From Exobasidium rhododendri (Eukaryota; Basidiomycota; Exobasidiomycetes; Exobasidiales; Exobasidiaceae), in the NCBI GenBank assembly GCA_026210745.1, contig CP110632.1, forward strand, positions 4,835,001 through 4,899,000: a DNA stretch of 64,000 bases, written 5' to 3'. Shown in pieces: positions 29,736 through 40,248 of this stretch; positions within the stretch are counted from its first letter, which is position 1, and the number at the start of each line of letters is the position of its first letter. The notes beneath the pieces were generated by a model. That model did no database searches. It saw only the letters and a program-made list of their open reading frames with translations, and had not been told where the DNA came from. A program made the position numbers and the translations under genes.

Positions 29736-31899
29736 ATGATCCGAGTCGCCGCTTTCGTCCTCGTGCAAGCAGCCGTTCTACTCTTGCCGAAGGACTCTAG
29801 TACTGTCCAGGCGCTCTCCATTCCGGGACTGAATGCTTCACCCACGGTGACGCTAGACTATGGCACGTTCCAAGGATTCTCTGATGTAGACACTACAAGC
29901 TTCTTAGGTGAGTGTGTAGTATATCAGACACACACTCTATAAGAGTACGGTAAAGCTCACGCCTCCTTCCTCGTCTTCCGTCAGGCCTGCCTTTTGGAAC
30001 GGCAAAAAGATTCGAGCCGGCCACGCTGTTCTCCACAAAGCTGTCGGGTGTGCAAGACGCTACCACGTACGGCAACATCTGTCCTCAGTCGGAGCTAACA
30101 TCGGCCGACTATCCGGGACTGGGTGCGCTCAGTGCCTTTATTGACAAGTTTGAAGACATTCTCGTCAGTGGCCCAATCGGACGAGAATCGGAAGATTGTC
30201 TCAAGATCAACGTGCAATTCCCCAAGAACACTTCTGCCGATGCCAAGCTTCCTGTTGCTTTGTGGATGTGCGTATTATGTCAACATCTTTCCTCTTTTTT
30301 TTTTCTCTCTCTGCTGCCTACTAACACACTCTCATCTTCTTCTTCCTTTTGACAGCCACGGCGGCGCCTACCAGATCGGGAGCGGCGACGCAATCGGTGC
30401 CGAGACTGGCGCAGTTCCCGGTGTATTCTATCAAGGCGCCAACTTGGTCAAGCGAAGCATCGAGCTCGATCAACCGATGATCTACGTTTCTGCCAATCAT
30501 CGTCTCAACACGTTTGGTCTCCTCTCCGGTCAGGAATTGACAGAAGCGAATGGCACGAATCTCCTGCTTCGTGACCAACGACTCGCCATGACGTGGATAC
30601 AAAAGTACATTTCCAATGTGAGTGTAGCATGCAAGGGTGTCAAGGCGTAGTACATACTGGGGAGCTTAACATTGAAATGTCGCGCAGTTCGGAGGCGATC
30701 CCACCAAGGTGACAATCTTTGGCGAGTCTGCTGGCTCTTCTGCTGTGTCGATGCATTTGCTTCTCAATGATGGCGATAACGAAGGTCTATTTCGAGGTGC
30801 GATGATGTTCTCCGGAAGCCCAATACGACTGTCGCCGCAGAGTCGAGGTCAAAGTCAATTCGATGATGCTGTTTCCTATTGTGGTTGTAGTGCAGCTGCC
30901 GACAAGTTGGCGTGTCTCAAAGTTGCTCCGTACGCTTGCCTTCACGAGTGGGGCCAATCGCAGCGTGAGTCGTCGTCGTTCTTTATGCTACGTGAAAAGA
31001 AGGCTGCTGGCTTACGCTGTCTCCACTCCTTCTAGCTAACTTTATCAGCTACAACGGAATGGCATTCCCATTCACGCCGCGTCCCGACGGCAACATCCTC
31101 ACAGCAAGCCCGTACGACCTCGTCAGTACAGGCAAGATTGCCAATGTCCCCATCGTGATTGGCGATCTCAAAGATGAAGGAACGCTATTCTCGCTCGTCA
31201 ACCAACTCAACGTCACGACGGAGCAAGATTTCAAGGACTACTTCCAGACGATCTGGTGGCCGAATGCAACGGATGCAGAGCTCGATCAGCTCGCTGTACT
31301 GTATCCCAGTGACCCGTCTGCAGGCTCCCCCTTTGACACGGGTGACTTAAACAGCATCTCGCCGCAGTACAAGCGTATCGCTGCCGTGACTGGCGACTTC
31401 TGGTTCCAGGTGAGTGTCTCGTCCTTTCTATCTCCTCTTAACGGTGCAGTCCCCACTTACTATCACTTTTCCACTATGATCACTTTTCCAGTACGGGCGA
31501 CGGAACCTTCTCGACAATGCGCCCAACGCAAACAAGTGGACCTACCAAATCGAGGTAGACGTGCCTTTGCTCGGACAAGTTCCCCTTCTCGACAGTCTTG
31601 GCGTGGCAAACATTCCCGTCGTAGGCTCCTTCCACGGCGCCGACTTGTTCTTCTACATCTTCGGCAACATACCCGAAGTCGTGAGCAAGAACACGTTGAC
31701 GATCATGAGCACGATTGTCAGCTTTGTCAACACGTTGGATCCCAACACGCCGTCGCTCGACTATCCAACCTGGCCAAAGTACGACAGCACCGCAAAGCAA
31801 ATGTTCCAGATCAAGGAAGACGGCCCCGCCATCATCACCGACGACTACCGCAGTGAGCAAATGGACTTCCTGGCGAGCACGGTGAATTTCCAGCTGTAG
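29736..31899 (+). CDS. Secreted type-B carboxylesterase/lipase
   Basis: Model: join(29736-29907, 29985-30267, 30356-30617, 30688-30964, 31036-31409, 31492-31899), 591 aa. A signal peptide (MIRVAAFVLVQAAVLLL) leads to the type-B fold: LPFGTAKRFEP, EDCLKINVQFP, the oxyanion WIHGGAYQIGSGD, and nucleophile FGESAGSSAVS. The acid of the triad is the Glu in LKDEGTLFS, and the His is in VGSFHGADLF. All three catalytic residues are therefore present. These enzymes hydrolyse carboxylic esters or lipids outside the cell or in the secretory pathway. It is divergently transcribed from the ERT1-like regulator, so it may be co-regulated with the aromatic cluster, for example to release aryl esters; that is inference. 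Confidence 0.9.
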
Positions 31900-32078
31900 T
31901 ATTAAAGCATAAGCCAGCAATGATGGGATGTGGCGATTAGAATCTGCAGGGTGTGCAACGAAAAGTAGTCAAAGAAGACGTGTGACGACGCCGACGACGC
32001 TTTTTCCTGGAATCTTCGAGAATCTCTTCTTTCGCCCACTTCCGCGGACATTGTACATCCCTTGGCAGGCGTTGAGCT

Positions 32079-32770
32079 TTGCATTCATCTTCCGAGCTGC
32101 CTTGCCCCTGCACATTGAGCTTTACGTCCGAGAAGGAGCATCTGGAGAACAGGCTAATCAGTGCGCGAGATGGTGCCCCCGTGCGAATGTTCACTGTGAC
32201 GTGCAAGGGCAGTATCCCCATAATTAATTCCTCTACACGCCCTCTTATTCTTGTTGCAGCCGCTTCGCTGAGCAGGGCTTCGTGACCGTCGCGGTCGACT
32301 ATCGCCTCTGCGCCGAATTCCACCTTACCGACACCGTACCAGGACGTGCTCGACGGCCTCTTCGCCCTTGGGTGACATGGCTGATCTCGGCATCGACTTG
32401 AAGAAAAGGGCTTCACGCTCGTCGGCTGCTCGGCGGGAGGCTGCATCAGTGCTTCGATTGCGCTCCTTTCCGCGCAGAACGGTGGAGTACTGCAGTCGCT
32501 TGCACTCGTCCACTGCGCTGTGACTGGCGCTGGTGATCCTTGACATGCCCTTTTAGTCGATGACCGCGTCGACTAATTTAGCAGCAGCTCCTCCACCGAC
32601 GCTGTCCAGGCCAAGTACCACGTCTAGAAGCGGCTGAACTCGATCGACAGTGCCAAGTACGCCGCCTCGCCAAATAGATCCCAGTCGCAGTCGCAGTCGT
32701 CTTCAGGAGCAGTCGACGGCCTGCATCCCCGTGCAAATCGGGCGCCACTCAGCAAGTAGACCGTCACATC
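32079..32770 (+). pseudogene. Decayed alpha/beta-hydrolase (HSL/abhydrolase-3 type)
   Basis: Fragments of an esterase occur in order on the plus strand but in different frames with stops. The segment ISARDGAPVRMFTV (near 32155-32200) resembles an esterase N-terminal strand. After a possible acceptor (TTGTTGCAG near 32260) come RFAEQGFVTVAVDYRL, then in another frame YQDVLDGLFALG followed by TGA, then KGFTLVGCSAGGCISAS with a G-X-S-X-G nucleophile motif, and a stop near 32545. Farther on, AKYAASPNRSQS may be a degraded SPN block. At least two frame changes separate these pieces, so no functional protein can be read. It could be a dead paralog of the hydrolase half of the cluster gene or of an unrelated esterase. 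Confidence 0.6.
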
Positions 32771-33366
32771 CATGCCGCGCCACTTCTTTGGCATCGCGAA
32801 ACTAATGCTGTGTCTTTCCTTGTGGATGAAACAATCATCAGCAGTCGAATCCCCCTAATCAGATCAATGTGTGGACTGCAAGTACCCTGCAGAGTGACTC
32901 GTCTGTCTCACACCTTCACAAATTTATACACATCAATCGGTGAGCTATTCATAGTTGCCGTGCTCTTGGCTTGAAGTGGTCGAAGATTGAGTGTTCTAGT
33001 CCCGGTGTGTCGCATATGCGCAATGGCTAGGATGTATATAGCAGATACAAATCGTGGCAGCTCTTAACTCTGGATAGACGGGGCGAATGATGCACTCTGT
33101 AGGGTGATGTAGGAGCCTGAGACACGCCCCAGACACGCGACAGTGGACTGCTCTTTCGGACTCCCTTGCATCCACCCAATTGCCTCCCTCGTGGGGTGCC
33201 TGTCTTGTGCGAGCACTTGTAAGCCGGTGCAGTGGATGCATATATATGGATATACTCGACCGGCCTCACCTCTTTTCCTCTCATATCCACATCCACATCC
33301 ACATCCACATCCGCTCACTCTTGCATCCATCCACACCTGCATCCACACTTGCACCCTCCCTCTATC
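32771..33366. other. Intergenic region upstream of membrane-protein paralog 1
   Basis: No gene is seen. The right part carries the ATCCAC microsatellite. The frame of the downstream gene is open upstream to 33232, but the upstream residues are repeat-encoded and the paralog supports a start at 33367. Confidence 0.45.
33285..33312. repeat. ATCCAC hexanucleotide microsatellite
   Basis: The hexamer ATCCAC is repeated about four and a half times just upstream of the first membrane-protein paralog, probably in its 5' leader. Confidence 0.85.
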
Positions 33367-34815
33367 ATGCCCCTGCCCCTCCTGGAAGCAGCGCTCCCTC
33401 ACCTCGTGAGCTTGGTCACGATCTGCCTTCTCCCGAAAGCGGCCCGTCAGTCTGTCCAGTACTGGAAGGAAGCGCGACCATGCGAGCAGCGATGCCTGCC
33501 TACGGAACGCACAGTCCTGAAGGGGAATTCGCCTCGACCATGGAAGAAATATCTGGTGAAGCTCGTCCCGCTTTTTGTGTGTTTTTGTCTATCCATACTC
33601 AGTGCCGAAGGTGAGCATATGGGCTGGCCGGGACTAATCGTGTTCTACCAGGAGTATCCCGCTGTCAGTTCAGTGTTGGGCGGCTTTATCGCATTTTCCG
33701 CACCTTACTGGTTTTCAATTCTATCCAAGAAGGAAGTCGAGAAGGTGAATCAGTGCCAGCAGATGCGGGATCCTCCGGCACGACCATGCCCGCATTTTGT
33801 GCGGATGCAGGAGCAAAAGGAATCGGACTACACGTTTTTGGCCGTCGAAGCGGCGTTCATGGCTGCCATCGTCATCTACGCGATCTTATGCCCGGGACGA
33901 TTCCTCCTCCGATGCCTGATCATGGTCGCCTCCGTATTGATCGTCCGCCATCCGTGCATCTTCAATGGCTTCACCTACGCCACTGTCTTCAACGGTCGTC
34001 TAAATATGCGACTTTTGGTCCTTCTACCGGCGATTGCCACCGCGTTTATGTATCAATATTACTTCGTGTGTATGATTCTCAGCGAGGTGACCGGTATAGA
34101 TCCGGAAGACGTTACAAAGGAAGGTGAACGTCCCGACTTCACGCGCATAAACGACCTCGTATCTTTCTTCCTGTGGACCGTCAGTCTTCATCTTCCAAGT
34201 GCGCTTGTCTGCCTCGCCTATCGGTACGACGTCGCTCGTCAAGCACACGATATTTACAGCAGCAGAGAAGAGCTTGCCTCATTGGAACCGTCACTCTTGG
34301 AGCTGGAGGAGAGTCGGATCACGCCACTCGAGAGGGAGTTGGAAGCGTCTTCGTCAGACGAGAAGCACCTGCCGATGTACACCGTCGCCCTTCGAGCTCT
34401 CGTGTTCACGCAGATTTTCGGTCTTGTCTTTGATGTGACGACCGGATGGCGAGTAGCGATTCAGCATTATTTCGTCGAGGAGCCCGACAACCCGCTACAC
34501 TTCATGAACGTCTGGCTGGTCATCGCTCTTCCTGTGATGGTCGGCGCTATGGCCTATCAAGCCCGGATGCAGTCAAACATTATTCTGGAGGACTTCCGCG
34601 CATACACCGAGAATTGGGACATTCGCATTGTTGCAGAGAAGGAGGAGCCAGAGGAGGGGGAGGAAAAGGAGAAGAAGAAGGAGGAGGAAGAGGAAGAGGA
34701 GAAGAAGAAGGAGGAGGAAGAGGAAGAGGAGAAGAAGAAGGAGGAGGAAGAGGAAGAGGAGAAGAAGAAGGAGGAGGAAGAGGAGAAGCAGGCGAGCTTC
34801 AAAGTCGGACAGTGA
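33367..34815 (+). CDS. Polytopic membrane protein of unknown function, paralog 1 (Glu/Lys repeat tail)
   Basis: Intronless, 482 aa from the ATG at 33367. That start was chosen because MPLPLLEAALPHLVSLV aligns with the start of the neighbouring paralog, MLILHLESALPSLVCLL. About eight or nine hydrophobic segments are visible, for example YLVKLVPLFVCFCLSILS, AAFMAAIVIYAIL, MRLLVLLPAIATAFMYQYY and LVFTQIFGLVFDV. The most conserved part shared with the paralog is FFLWTVSLHLPSALVCLAYR-YD and the C-terminal VWLVIALPVMV. After the last membrane segment, a cytosolic-looking tail contains KKK/EEEEEEEE repeats. I recognise no family. The YD within a membrane segment recalls presenilin-type proteases, but no GxGD motif is present, so that is not supported. 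Confidence 0.75.
   Translation: MPLPLLEAALPHLVSLVTICLLPKAARQSVQYWKEARPCEQRCLPTERTVLKGNSPRPWKKYLVKLVPLFVCFCLSILSAEGEHMGWPGLIVFYQEYPAVSSVLGGFIAFSAPYWFSILSKKEVEKVNQCQQMRDPPARPCPHFVRMQEQKESDYTFLAVEAAFMAAIVIYAILCPGRFLLRCLIMVASVLIVRHPCIFNGFTYATVFNGRLNMRLLVLLPAIATAFMYQYYFVCMILSEVTGIDPEDVTKEGERPDFTRINDLVSFFLWTVSLHLPSALVCLAYRYDVARQAHDIYSSREELASLEPSLLELEESRITPLERELEASSSDEKHLPMYTVALRALVFTQIFGLVFDVTTGWRVAIQHYFVEEPDNPLHFMNVWLVIALPVMVGAMAYQARMQSNIILEDFRAYTENWDIRIVAEKEEPEEGEEKEKKKEEEEEEEKKKEEEEEEEKKKEEEEEEEKKKEEEEEKQASFKVGQ
34669..34788. repeat. 30 bp tandem repeat encoding Glu/Lys blocks
   Basis: A purine-only 30 bp unit (three AAG-type lysine codons, then seven to eight Glu codons) is repeated about four times in frame at the 3' end of membrane-protein paralog 1. 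It produces alternating KKK and EEEEEEE blocks absent from the sister gene, so it expanded after the duplication. Confidence 0.9.
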
Positions 34816-35262
34816 TCAATCGCATACAGTCGGGTCGTCTCTGCTGTGGCCCCCCTTCCCTTCCACAACCCACTTATAGTCGTTTTCCCTCCCCTCCCTT
34901 CTTCTCTTTCCCTTTTACTGACCGATTAGTCTATGATTCGATTAAAATATAATGCTGCTCCCTACACTGTGCACGTCGTCGTCGCCGCTGCTGTTGAACA
35001 TGGTGAGGAGAAGGTGAAGATGCGATTGGCTTTTCCGAAGTACAGTATAAAACGAATGCTTCTGCGCTAAAATCTTCCCAGTTCATCGGCGCACCACGCG
35101 GTCGCCTGGCAAAAGGGCACTTTGGCAGTCTCGCCTGTTCATCCGCTAGTGGGGCAGTACATCAGCACCGAGTGTCTCCCCTCTACGGCCCACGATGGAG
35201 TCTCTCTCTCTTTCTCTCTCTCTCTCTTTCTCCACTTGCCACAACATCACCTCGCTTCTGAC
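34816..35262. other. Intergenic region between tandem membrane-protein genes
   Basis: No gene is seen. A TATA box-like TATAAAA lies at 35046-35052, about 210 bp before the start of the second paralog. A CT dinucleotide run precedes the ATG. Confidence 0.45.
35046..35052 (+). promoter_or_regulatory. Putative TATA box of membrane-protein paralog 2
   Basis: TATAAAA lies within AGTATAAAACGAATG, upstream of the ATG at 35263, and is followed by a pyrimidine-rich leader. Confidence 0.35.
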
Positions 35263-36669
35263 ATGTTGATACTCCACCTCGAATCAGCACTCCCCTCGCT
35301 GGTGTGCCTGCTCGCACTCTGTTTCATCCCCAATGTTGCTCGTCAATCGCTCACTTGTTGGCGCGCACGTCAGGTCTTTGATCATCAGCATATGCTAGCG
35401 AAGACGAAGCCAAAGGCATTATCACCCTGGCCTCAACGGTCCTCGTTGATGGCACAGCTCTTGATCATTGCGTACGCTTATCTCGTACTCGGGACGTCGA
35501 GAGGACATTGGGAGGAACGTTGGCCTCTGTTCGCCAAATGCAGACACGCCGCTCCCGCCCTCTTCGCCGTACTCTTCGTCTATCTTGCCTTGCACGTCCT
35601 TCTGTCACTGCTCGAGAAGCAAAGCAACATCCTACTACAACCTCTGCCGTTGAGCAAGGAAGCAAAGACGTGCATGTTCTCAGTCTCAACGATTAGTCGA
35701 CAGGACTCGACACCAGGAGCAGCAGCAGCAGCAGCAGACACGATCATCCGGACGATCAAGTGTGCCGTCTTTGCGCTCTGCAGCGTCCTCGTAGCACAGG
35801 CAGCATTTCCTGCATACGGCCTCCGATGCTTGTCGATAGCAGCTGGACTGGTCGTGTTCCTCCCTAGCGTCTTTAACTCCGGCGCGCCTGCCGTGGCCAT
35901 CAACAAGCACTTCTCCTTCCGGGGTCTCGTCATTGTACCGATCCTGTTCTGCGGCGCCTTCCTGGCGCTCGTCTTTCTCCTTGCCGCCGTCGTCTGCCTT
36001 TTTGGTGTGGAGTCTTACTTCAAAGAGGCAGACGAATCGGCTTCCTCCTCCTCTTCCGTGACGGATCTTTCCCGCAACTTCGACGCCGTGCGCCTAGTTT
36101 CCAATTTCTACTCTTTCCTCTGGGTGACCAGTCTGTATCTCTGTGTCCCTGTGATCTGCCTTGCCTATCGATTCGACGCCGCTCAAGCGAACCAGGCTAC
36201 AGTGACAGAGGAAGATGCGCTTGCCATCATCGCAGAACAACCGCCTCACCTTGCTACACAGGGCGTCACTCTCCAAGCAGCCTCTGTCCCTACATCTGTA
36301 CTACTGTCAAGCAGCACTCCCTTTCCCACATTCAACATCGCTTTCCGAACTCTGCTCTTCGTACAGATGTTTGGCGTTATCGTTGATGCTGTTTCAGGAT
36401 GGCAGAAAGCAGCAGCCACTTACCCAGTCGAACAGAGTCAGTTGCCGATCTTCAACAACGGCATCTCCTGCTCCGTCTGGCCACTCCTTGCGTACCCCGT
36501 GATGATCATTGCCATGCTCGTCAACGCTCGACTGCACTCCGATACAAAGTTGAAAAGTCTCTGGACGTATTCGGAGAAGTGGCAATTAGACATGGAGTCG
36601 ACAGCAGACGATGCAGGCGAGGAAGAGGAAGCGATGAAGGACATCGACGAGGTGGAGAAGCAGATGTAA
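35263..36669 (+). CDS. Polytopic membrane protein of unknown function, paralog 2
   Basis: Intronless, 468 aa from the ATG at 35263. It is a tandem duplicate of the gene at 33367, with the same order of hydrophobic segments and shared blocks: ARQS near residue 27, FYSFLWVTSLYLCVPVICLAY followed by RFDAAQANQ, FRTLLFVQMFGVIVDAVSGW, and LLAYPVMIIAMLVNARLHSD. It lacks the Glu/Lys repeat tail and instead has a short acidic end (AGEEEEAMKDIDEVEKQM). An Ala run (AAAAAAD) and a Ser run lie in loops. Divergence between the copies is substantial, so the duplication is not recent. Function and location are unknown; the family may be lineage restricted. Confidence 0.75.
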   Translation: MLILHLESALPSLVCLLALCFIPNVARQSLTCWRARQVFDHQHMLAKTKPKALSPWPQRSSLMAQLLIIAYAYLVLGTSRGHWEERWPLFAKCRHAAPALFAVLFVYLALHVLLSLLEKQSNILLQPLPLSKEAKTCMFSVSTISRQDSTPGAAAAAADTIIRTIKCAVFALCSVLVAQAAFPAYGLRCLSIAAGLVVFLPSVFNSGAPAVAINKHFSFRGLVIVPILFCGAFLALVFLLAAVVCLFGVESYFKEADESASSSSSVTDLSRNFDAVRLVSNFYSFLWVTSLYLCVPVICLAYRFDAAQANQATVTEEDALAIIAEQPPHLATQGVTLQAASVPTSVLLSSSTPFPTFNIAFRTLLFVQMFGVIVDAVSGWQKAAATYPVEQSQLPIFNNGISCSVWPLLAYPVMIIAMLVNARLHSDTKLKSLWTYSEKWQLDMESTADDAGEEEEAMKDIDEVEKQM

Positions 36670-37371
36670 TAATACGACGCCCACACCCCGTCACTTAGTG
36701 CTTTTTTTGATGTGTTCTGTAGTGAATTTTAATTATCCTTGAACCTTCCTAAAACATTATTCTTACTTATTCTATTGCAATCGGGAATTATAGTAAGACG
36801 CGCCGATAAGAAAGCTTCAGATCTCGAGATCGCTCGCATCTCTATCTCCATCTCTCTACTATAGCTTACGCCCGACTTTGGCAGGCGTACAGAAGCAGTA
36901 AACCTTTTACGCAAACTCTTCCTGCATGCGAATCTCGTCTCACATGGATATCCGCACTCTGTCTTGTGGTAAAACTCTAGTAGATGCGTGGTGGGCAGTG
37001 ATACAAGAGGGATTCGTGCGCCTCTTCCTCGTGCGCAAGACCTGACACACGTATCCTTCATGGAAATGCACGATGCAGCATACGGTATTGAGTCTTGCGG
37101 TAGGATTAGCATGACCGAGAGCAATAGCTTTATATTGCGAAAAAAGATTACTATTCTGATCTCCGACATAGCAAGTCGAGTTACTGAAAAGGCGCCTAAA
37201 GATGGGGCAGACTTGTCCGAATGGTACAAGAAAGAACGCGATCATTTCGTCTCTTTGTGGATAAAAGCAAGCAAAATCTTCGCCTTTCATGATAAGCAAA
37301 GACGTCACTACGCCCAAGAACAGAAATTGGCCAATCCGCCTGACGCTCGTAAGTGCTTGAGATGTGGTAGG

Positions 37372-37402
<31 letters not shown>

Positions 37403-37920
37403 GAGACTGAATCGAATCATTTGACGGGGCAAGGCGATAGCATGCTCACGACCTTTGAATGGGGCTGTGTTCTGTGGATAGAGACGGTGGCTGGGCCTCT
37501 CGTGGATCAAGCACGCATACCTCCTCATTGTCATGAGGAGTCGAGATCGTTCTTTCCGCTGAGAAGTGGCAGACACACCGATTTATCGCCAGTCCACGCT
37601 TGATCGTATTCACGACGACGCACATCCGAATTTCGCTCCTTGCGCTTTACTTCTCAGATACTCCGCTGATTCACGAGAGAATCTGTCCAAATCTGGAAGC
37701 GTAGTCCTTTAAAGGGATTGCAGTGCGGTCACAATCTTCCGACGCATTCGCACAATCGGAGATGACCACCGTCTATCACAGGATCGTCGTGATGATCTTG
37801 AAGACGTCGCCCTGGACAGTCACGCCTTCTGTTCAGCGATAGACAGCGGAGAGAGATACGTAGACTCTCATGCTGAACCATTCGTACTTGTAAGGATGTG
37901 CAATTCATCACATGCCCTGG
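36670..37920. other. Intergenic region with AC microsatellite
   Basis: No gene is supported. Open frames of 140-166 codons overlap on both strands around 36730-37410, have no recognisable motifs, and are most easily explained by chance. An (AC)n run is at 37381-37402. Confidence 0.45.
37381..37402. repeat. (AC)11 dinucleotide microsatellite
   Basis: Eleven consecutive AC units are present, followed by GAGACTG. The repeat is intergenic. Confidence 0.95.
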
Positions 37921-38444
37921 CTAGACACTCGGTATGATCACGTTGCCTTGCGTGTCGCATTGGAAGAGGCCAAGGCAGCACTTTGTCTCGTCTCCTTTGA
38001 ACTGACTCCAGTCGATCTCGTTGATCGATGACATGTTGTCGGCAACAGGCATAGTGCTAGTGTTGCTGGGGTATGCATTGCTTGGCACACGAGTCGAGGA
38101 AGCGAGCGGTGCAGACAGACGATGCTGCATTGCGAGCGAATTGTCCACTGCGGCTGTTCTCGGTAGCAGGGGTAGACTACTGTCTATCGACTTGGAGTGG
38201 TTCACGGAGCCGCTTTCAGAACAACACCCTCCTTTGCTCTGACCTGATGGAGAAGCGGCGTGACTATAGGTCGATCCTTGCGTCGACAACAGCATTCTAC
38301 TGGCATCGGATACGCTCCTGCTCGCAGTCAGCTCAGAGGCGTAGTAAGCTTTACTGTCCGGGTCGAAGCTATGCGATTGTGCATCATAATTGTCCAGGGA
38401 TCCAGAGGCAGAGCTCCACGAGTTGTTGAGATGCTTGTGCGAAG

Positions 38445-38478
<34 letters not shown>

Positions 38479-39188
38479 GGGGAAGAGCAAAGAAGAGACG
38501 CTGCTGTTGAGGTTGTGAAGTCCTGCTGCACGTTGCGTCGGCTCGGAAGGCAGGTGAGCGGTAAATTGCTGCAGGGCTCTGTTGGGAATAGCCGCCGTAT
38601 CGTTGAGTCGGCTGTCGTCGAAGTGGCTCATGGCCGGCGACACCATCGAAGAAGGGACAAGGCTATGCCTTTGCGCTCGTTGTCCGTCCTGAAGCGTCTC
38701 TCGCAGTACTTGCGCGGAACTGGCGAAATCGGTAAAGCAACTTTCAAACGCATGAAATGCTCTTAGCTATAAAGCAGGAAGAAGAAAGTCAAGATGCGGA
38801 TTGTCAATAGCCTGTCGACAACGATGACTGCTTCGTAGCGCTGACGTTCGCTCACACATTCGTCTCTTTCCGCTTGCTTTCCAGCACAATTCGCACAAGC
38901 GCCACCCGTGCCTTCCACCTCCATCTTTCCATTGTTTCCTCCATGGAATGCATAATAATTCATTCTTGGCTGGGGTTGGTCGAGAATCTTAGGCTGCATC
39001 GACTGGACGAAAGTGCTGCTCCCTTCCATTGAGGCACCGCTCTTCAACAAGGCATTCTCCTTCTCCAAATCCTGAATCCTCTTCTTCAATTGCACTAGCT
39101 GTGCCGCCCGGCGTTGTCGAAAAGCTCTCTGCGTGAGAAGTTGCCTGGAAGGCTCCAAGGAGGTGTCTGAGCGTCTTCCCCTTGTCAT
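37921..39188 (-). CDS. AP-1-like bZIP transcription factor
   Basis: Model, minus strand: exons 38856-39188 and 37921-38766 (phase 0, donor GTGAGC), 392 aa. The basic region and zipper lie at residues 14-50: RQLLTQRAFRQRR followed by AAQLVQLKKRIQDLEKENAL. The right half matches the fungal AP-1 pattern (Q-R-A-F-R-x-R, then L-x6-L-E-K-E-N-A), but the position of the normally invariant Asn (N-x-x-A-Q) reads Q-L-L-T-Q. Later there is a poly-Asn run (11 Asn, from GTT repeats on the plus strand), a Ser-rich stretch, and Cys pairs in GGCCSESG and KCCLGLFQC. Stress-responsive AP-1 factors use C-terminal Cys for redox sensing; whether these Cys do so is unknown. Confidence 0.8.
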
Positions 39189-40248
39189 TGTGTTATTCGC
39201 TCGAGAGATACATGGGAAAAGGGATAGGAAGAAGGGGATGGGGATGGAAAGAAGAGGTGTACATCGACGGATACGTAAGGGTCATCATCGATCCCTTTTT
39301 ACGCGATACATTTGAAGAATCTGAAAAAAGTAAAAGGAGGGCCATTCTTCCCCTTTCGTTGCTTCTAGGCTCTCATTCTAAATTTAGGAATCATCAGGTT
39401 GTGCAAGCGCGCGCGCGTGTTCAAAGTGAGGCAATTCCTCCCTTACACTTCTTCTGCCCGAATGAAACGCCCCGCTCGATTGATCTAAAATTGTCTCTAG
39501 TACAAGTTTCCGCCCATCTAGGAGCTCGACGTCTGCGTTGGTGTGTAATGCGACGAATGTGATTGGCCCTTTGATGCATACCACCCCCATTGCTGTGCAA
39601 TTCTGATTCGTGGGTCTCACTTGCCGCCAAAGTAGTAGCCTCCTTTTGGGCTCGGATAACGCTTCAAGGGCAGAGGGCCAGGAAGTACTTATAGATTCAT
39701 GCAGCTAATAATGAAATGGAGCGAATTGTGGAATGTCGATGGGGGGGGGGGAAGTTTGTCAAAGCAAGACAGTGTCCAATCAATATCAATTTCAACTCCT
39801 ATAGAAATTTGCCACGAACGTCTTCTCGCCAGAAGATGAAGAGGATGAGGCCACAAAGTTGAATTTCAAATTCAAGATTGGCTGACACTAGCTTGAACGG
39901 TCTTGTCTTAAATTAGAATTATTACCACACAGAAAAGAACGCGCGATCTTGCGGATTTTAGGCTTTGGAAATTCAAATACACGCCTCGCCTGCCTCAAAG
40001 CAACACGGAGAGGCGGGGGTGATCAAGTCGTCAGTCGAGCTTGGCCCTGTGGCTGTCCTTACATCAGATCTGAATGTTCAGACTCCTGAAAAGTGTATCT
40101 GAGGGTCAGTCCTGAGCGGCATCTCTTTTCTCCTCTCCGGGAGGCAGAACAGTGCTTAAAGAATCAGAGCTCTTGTCAGAACCATCCCACTTCCACGGTT
40201 ACACTGTCACTGAATCCTTTATTCCTGACCGCTGATATTCTATCGTCC
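39189..40248. other. Divergent promoter region with G homopolymer
   Basis: No gene is supported between the bZIP gene (minus) and the small membrane-protein gene (plus). An 11-G run is at 39741-39751, and an AT-rich stretch lies around 39770-39930. Confidence 0.45.

Noticed and set aside
33232-33366. Upstream in-frame ATG extending membrane-protein paralog 1 by 45 residues
   Set aside because: The extra residues come from the ATCCAC microsatellite and have no counterpart in the paralog, whose start aligns with 33367.
34557-34868. Minus-strand poly-Ser/Phe and plus-strand poly-Arg/Lys frames
   Set aside because: These are shadow frames of the Glu/Lys tandem repeat.
33367-36669. Signal-peptide-peptidase/presenilin identity for the tandem membrane proteins
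   Set aside because: A YD pair occurs in a membrane segment but no GxGD or PAL motif is present in either copy.
36729-37410. Overlapping open frames of 140-166 codons on both strands
   Set aside because: They overlap in several frames, lack motifs and splice signals, and contain an AC microsatellite.
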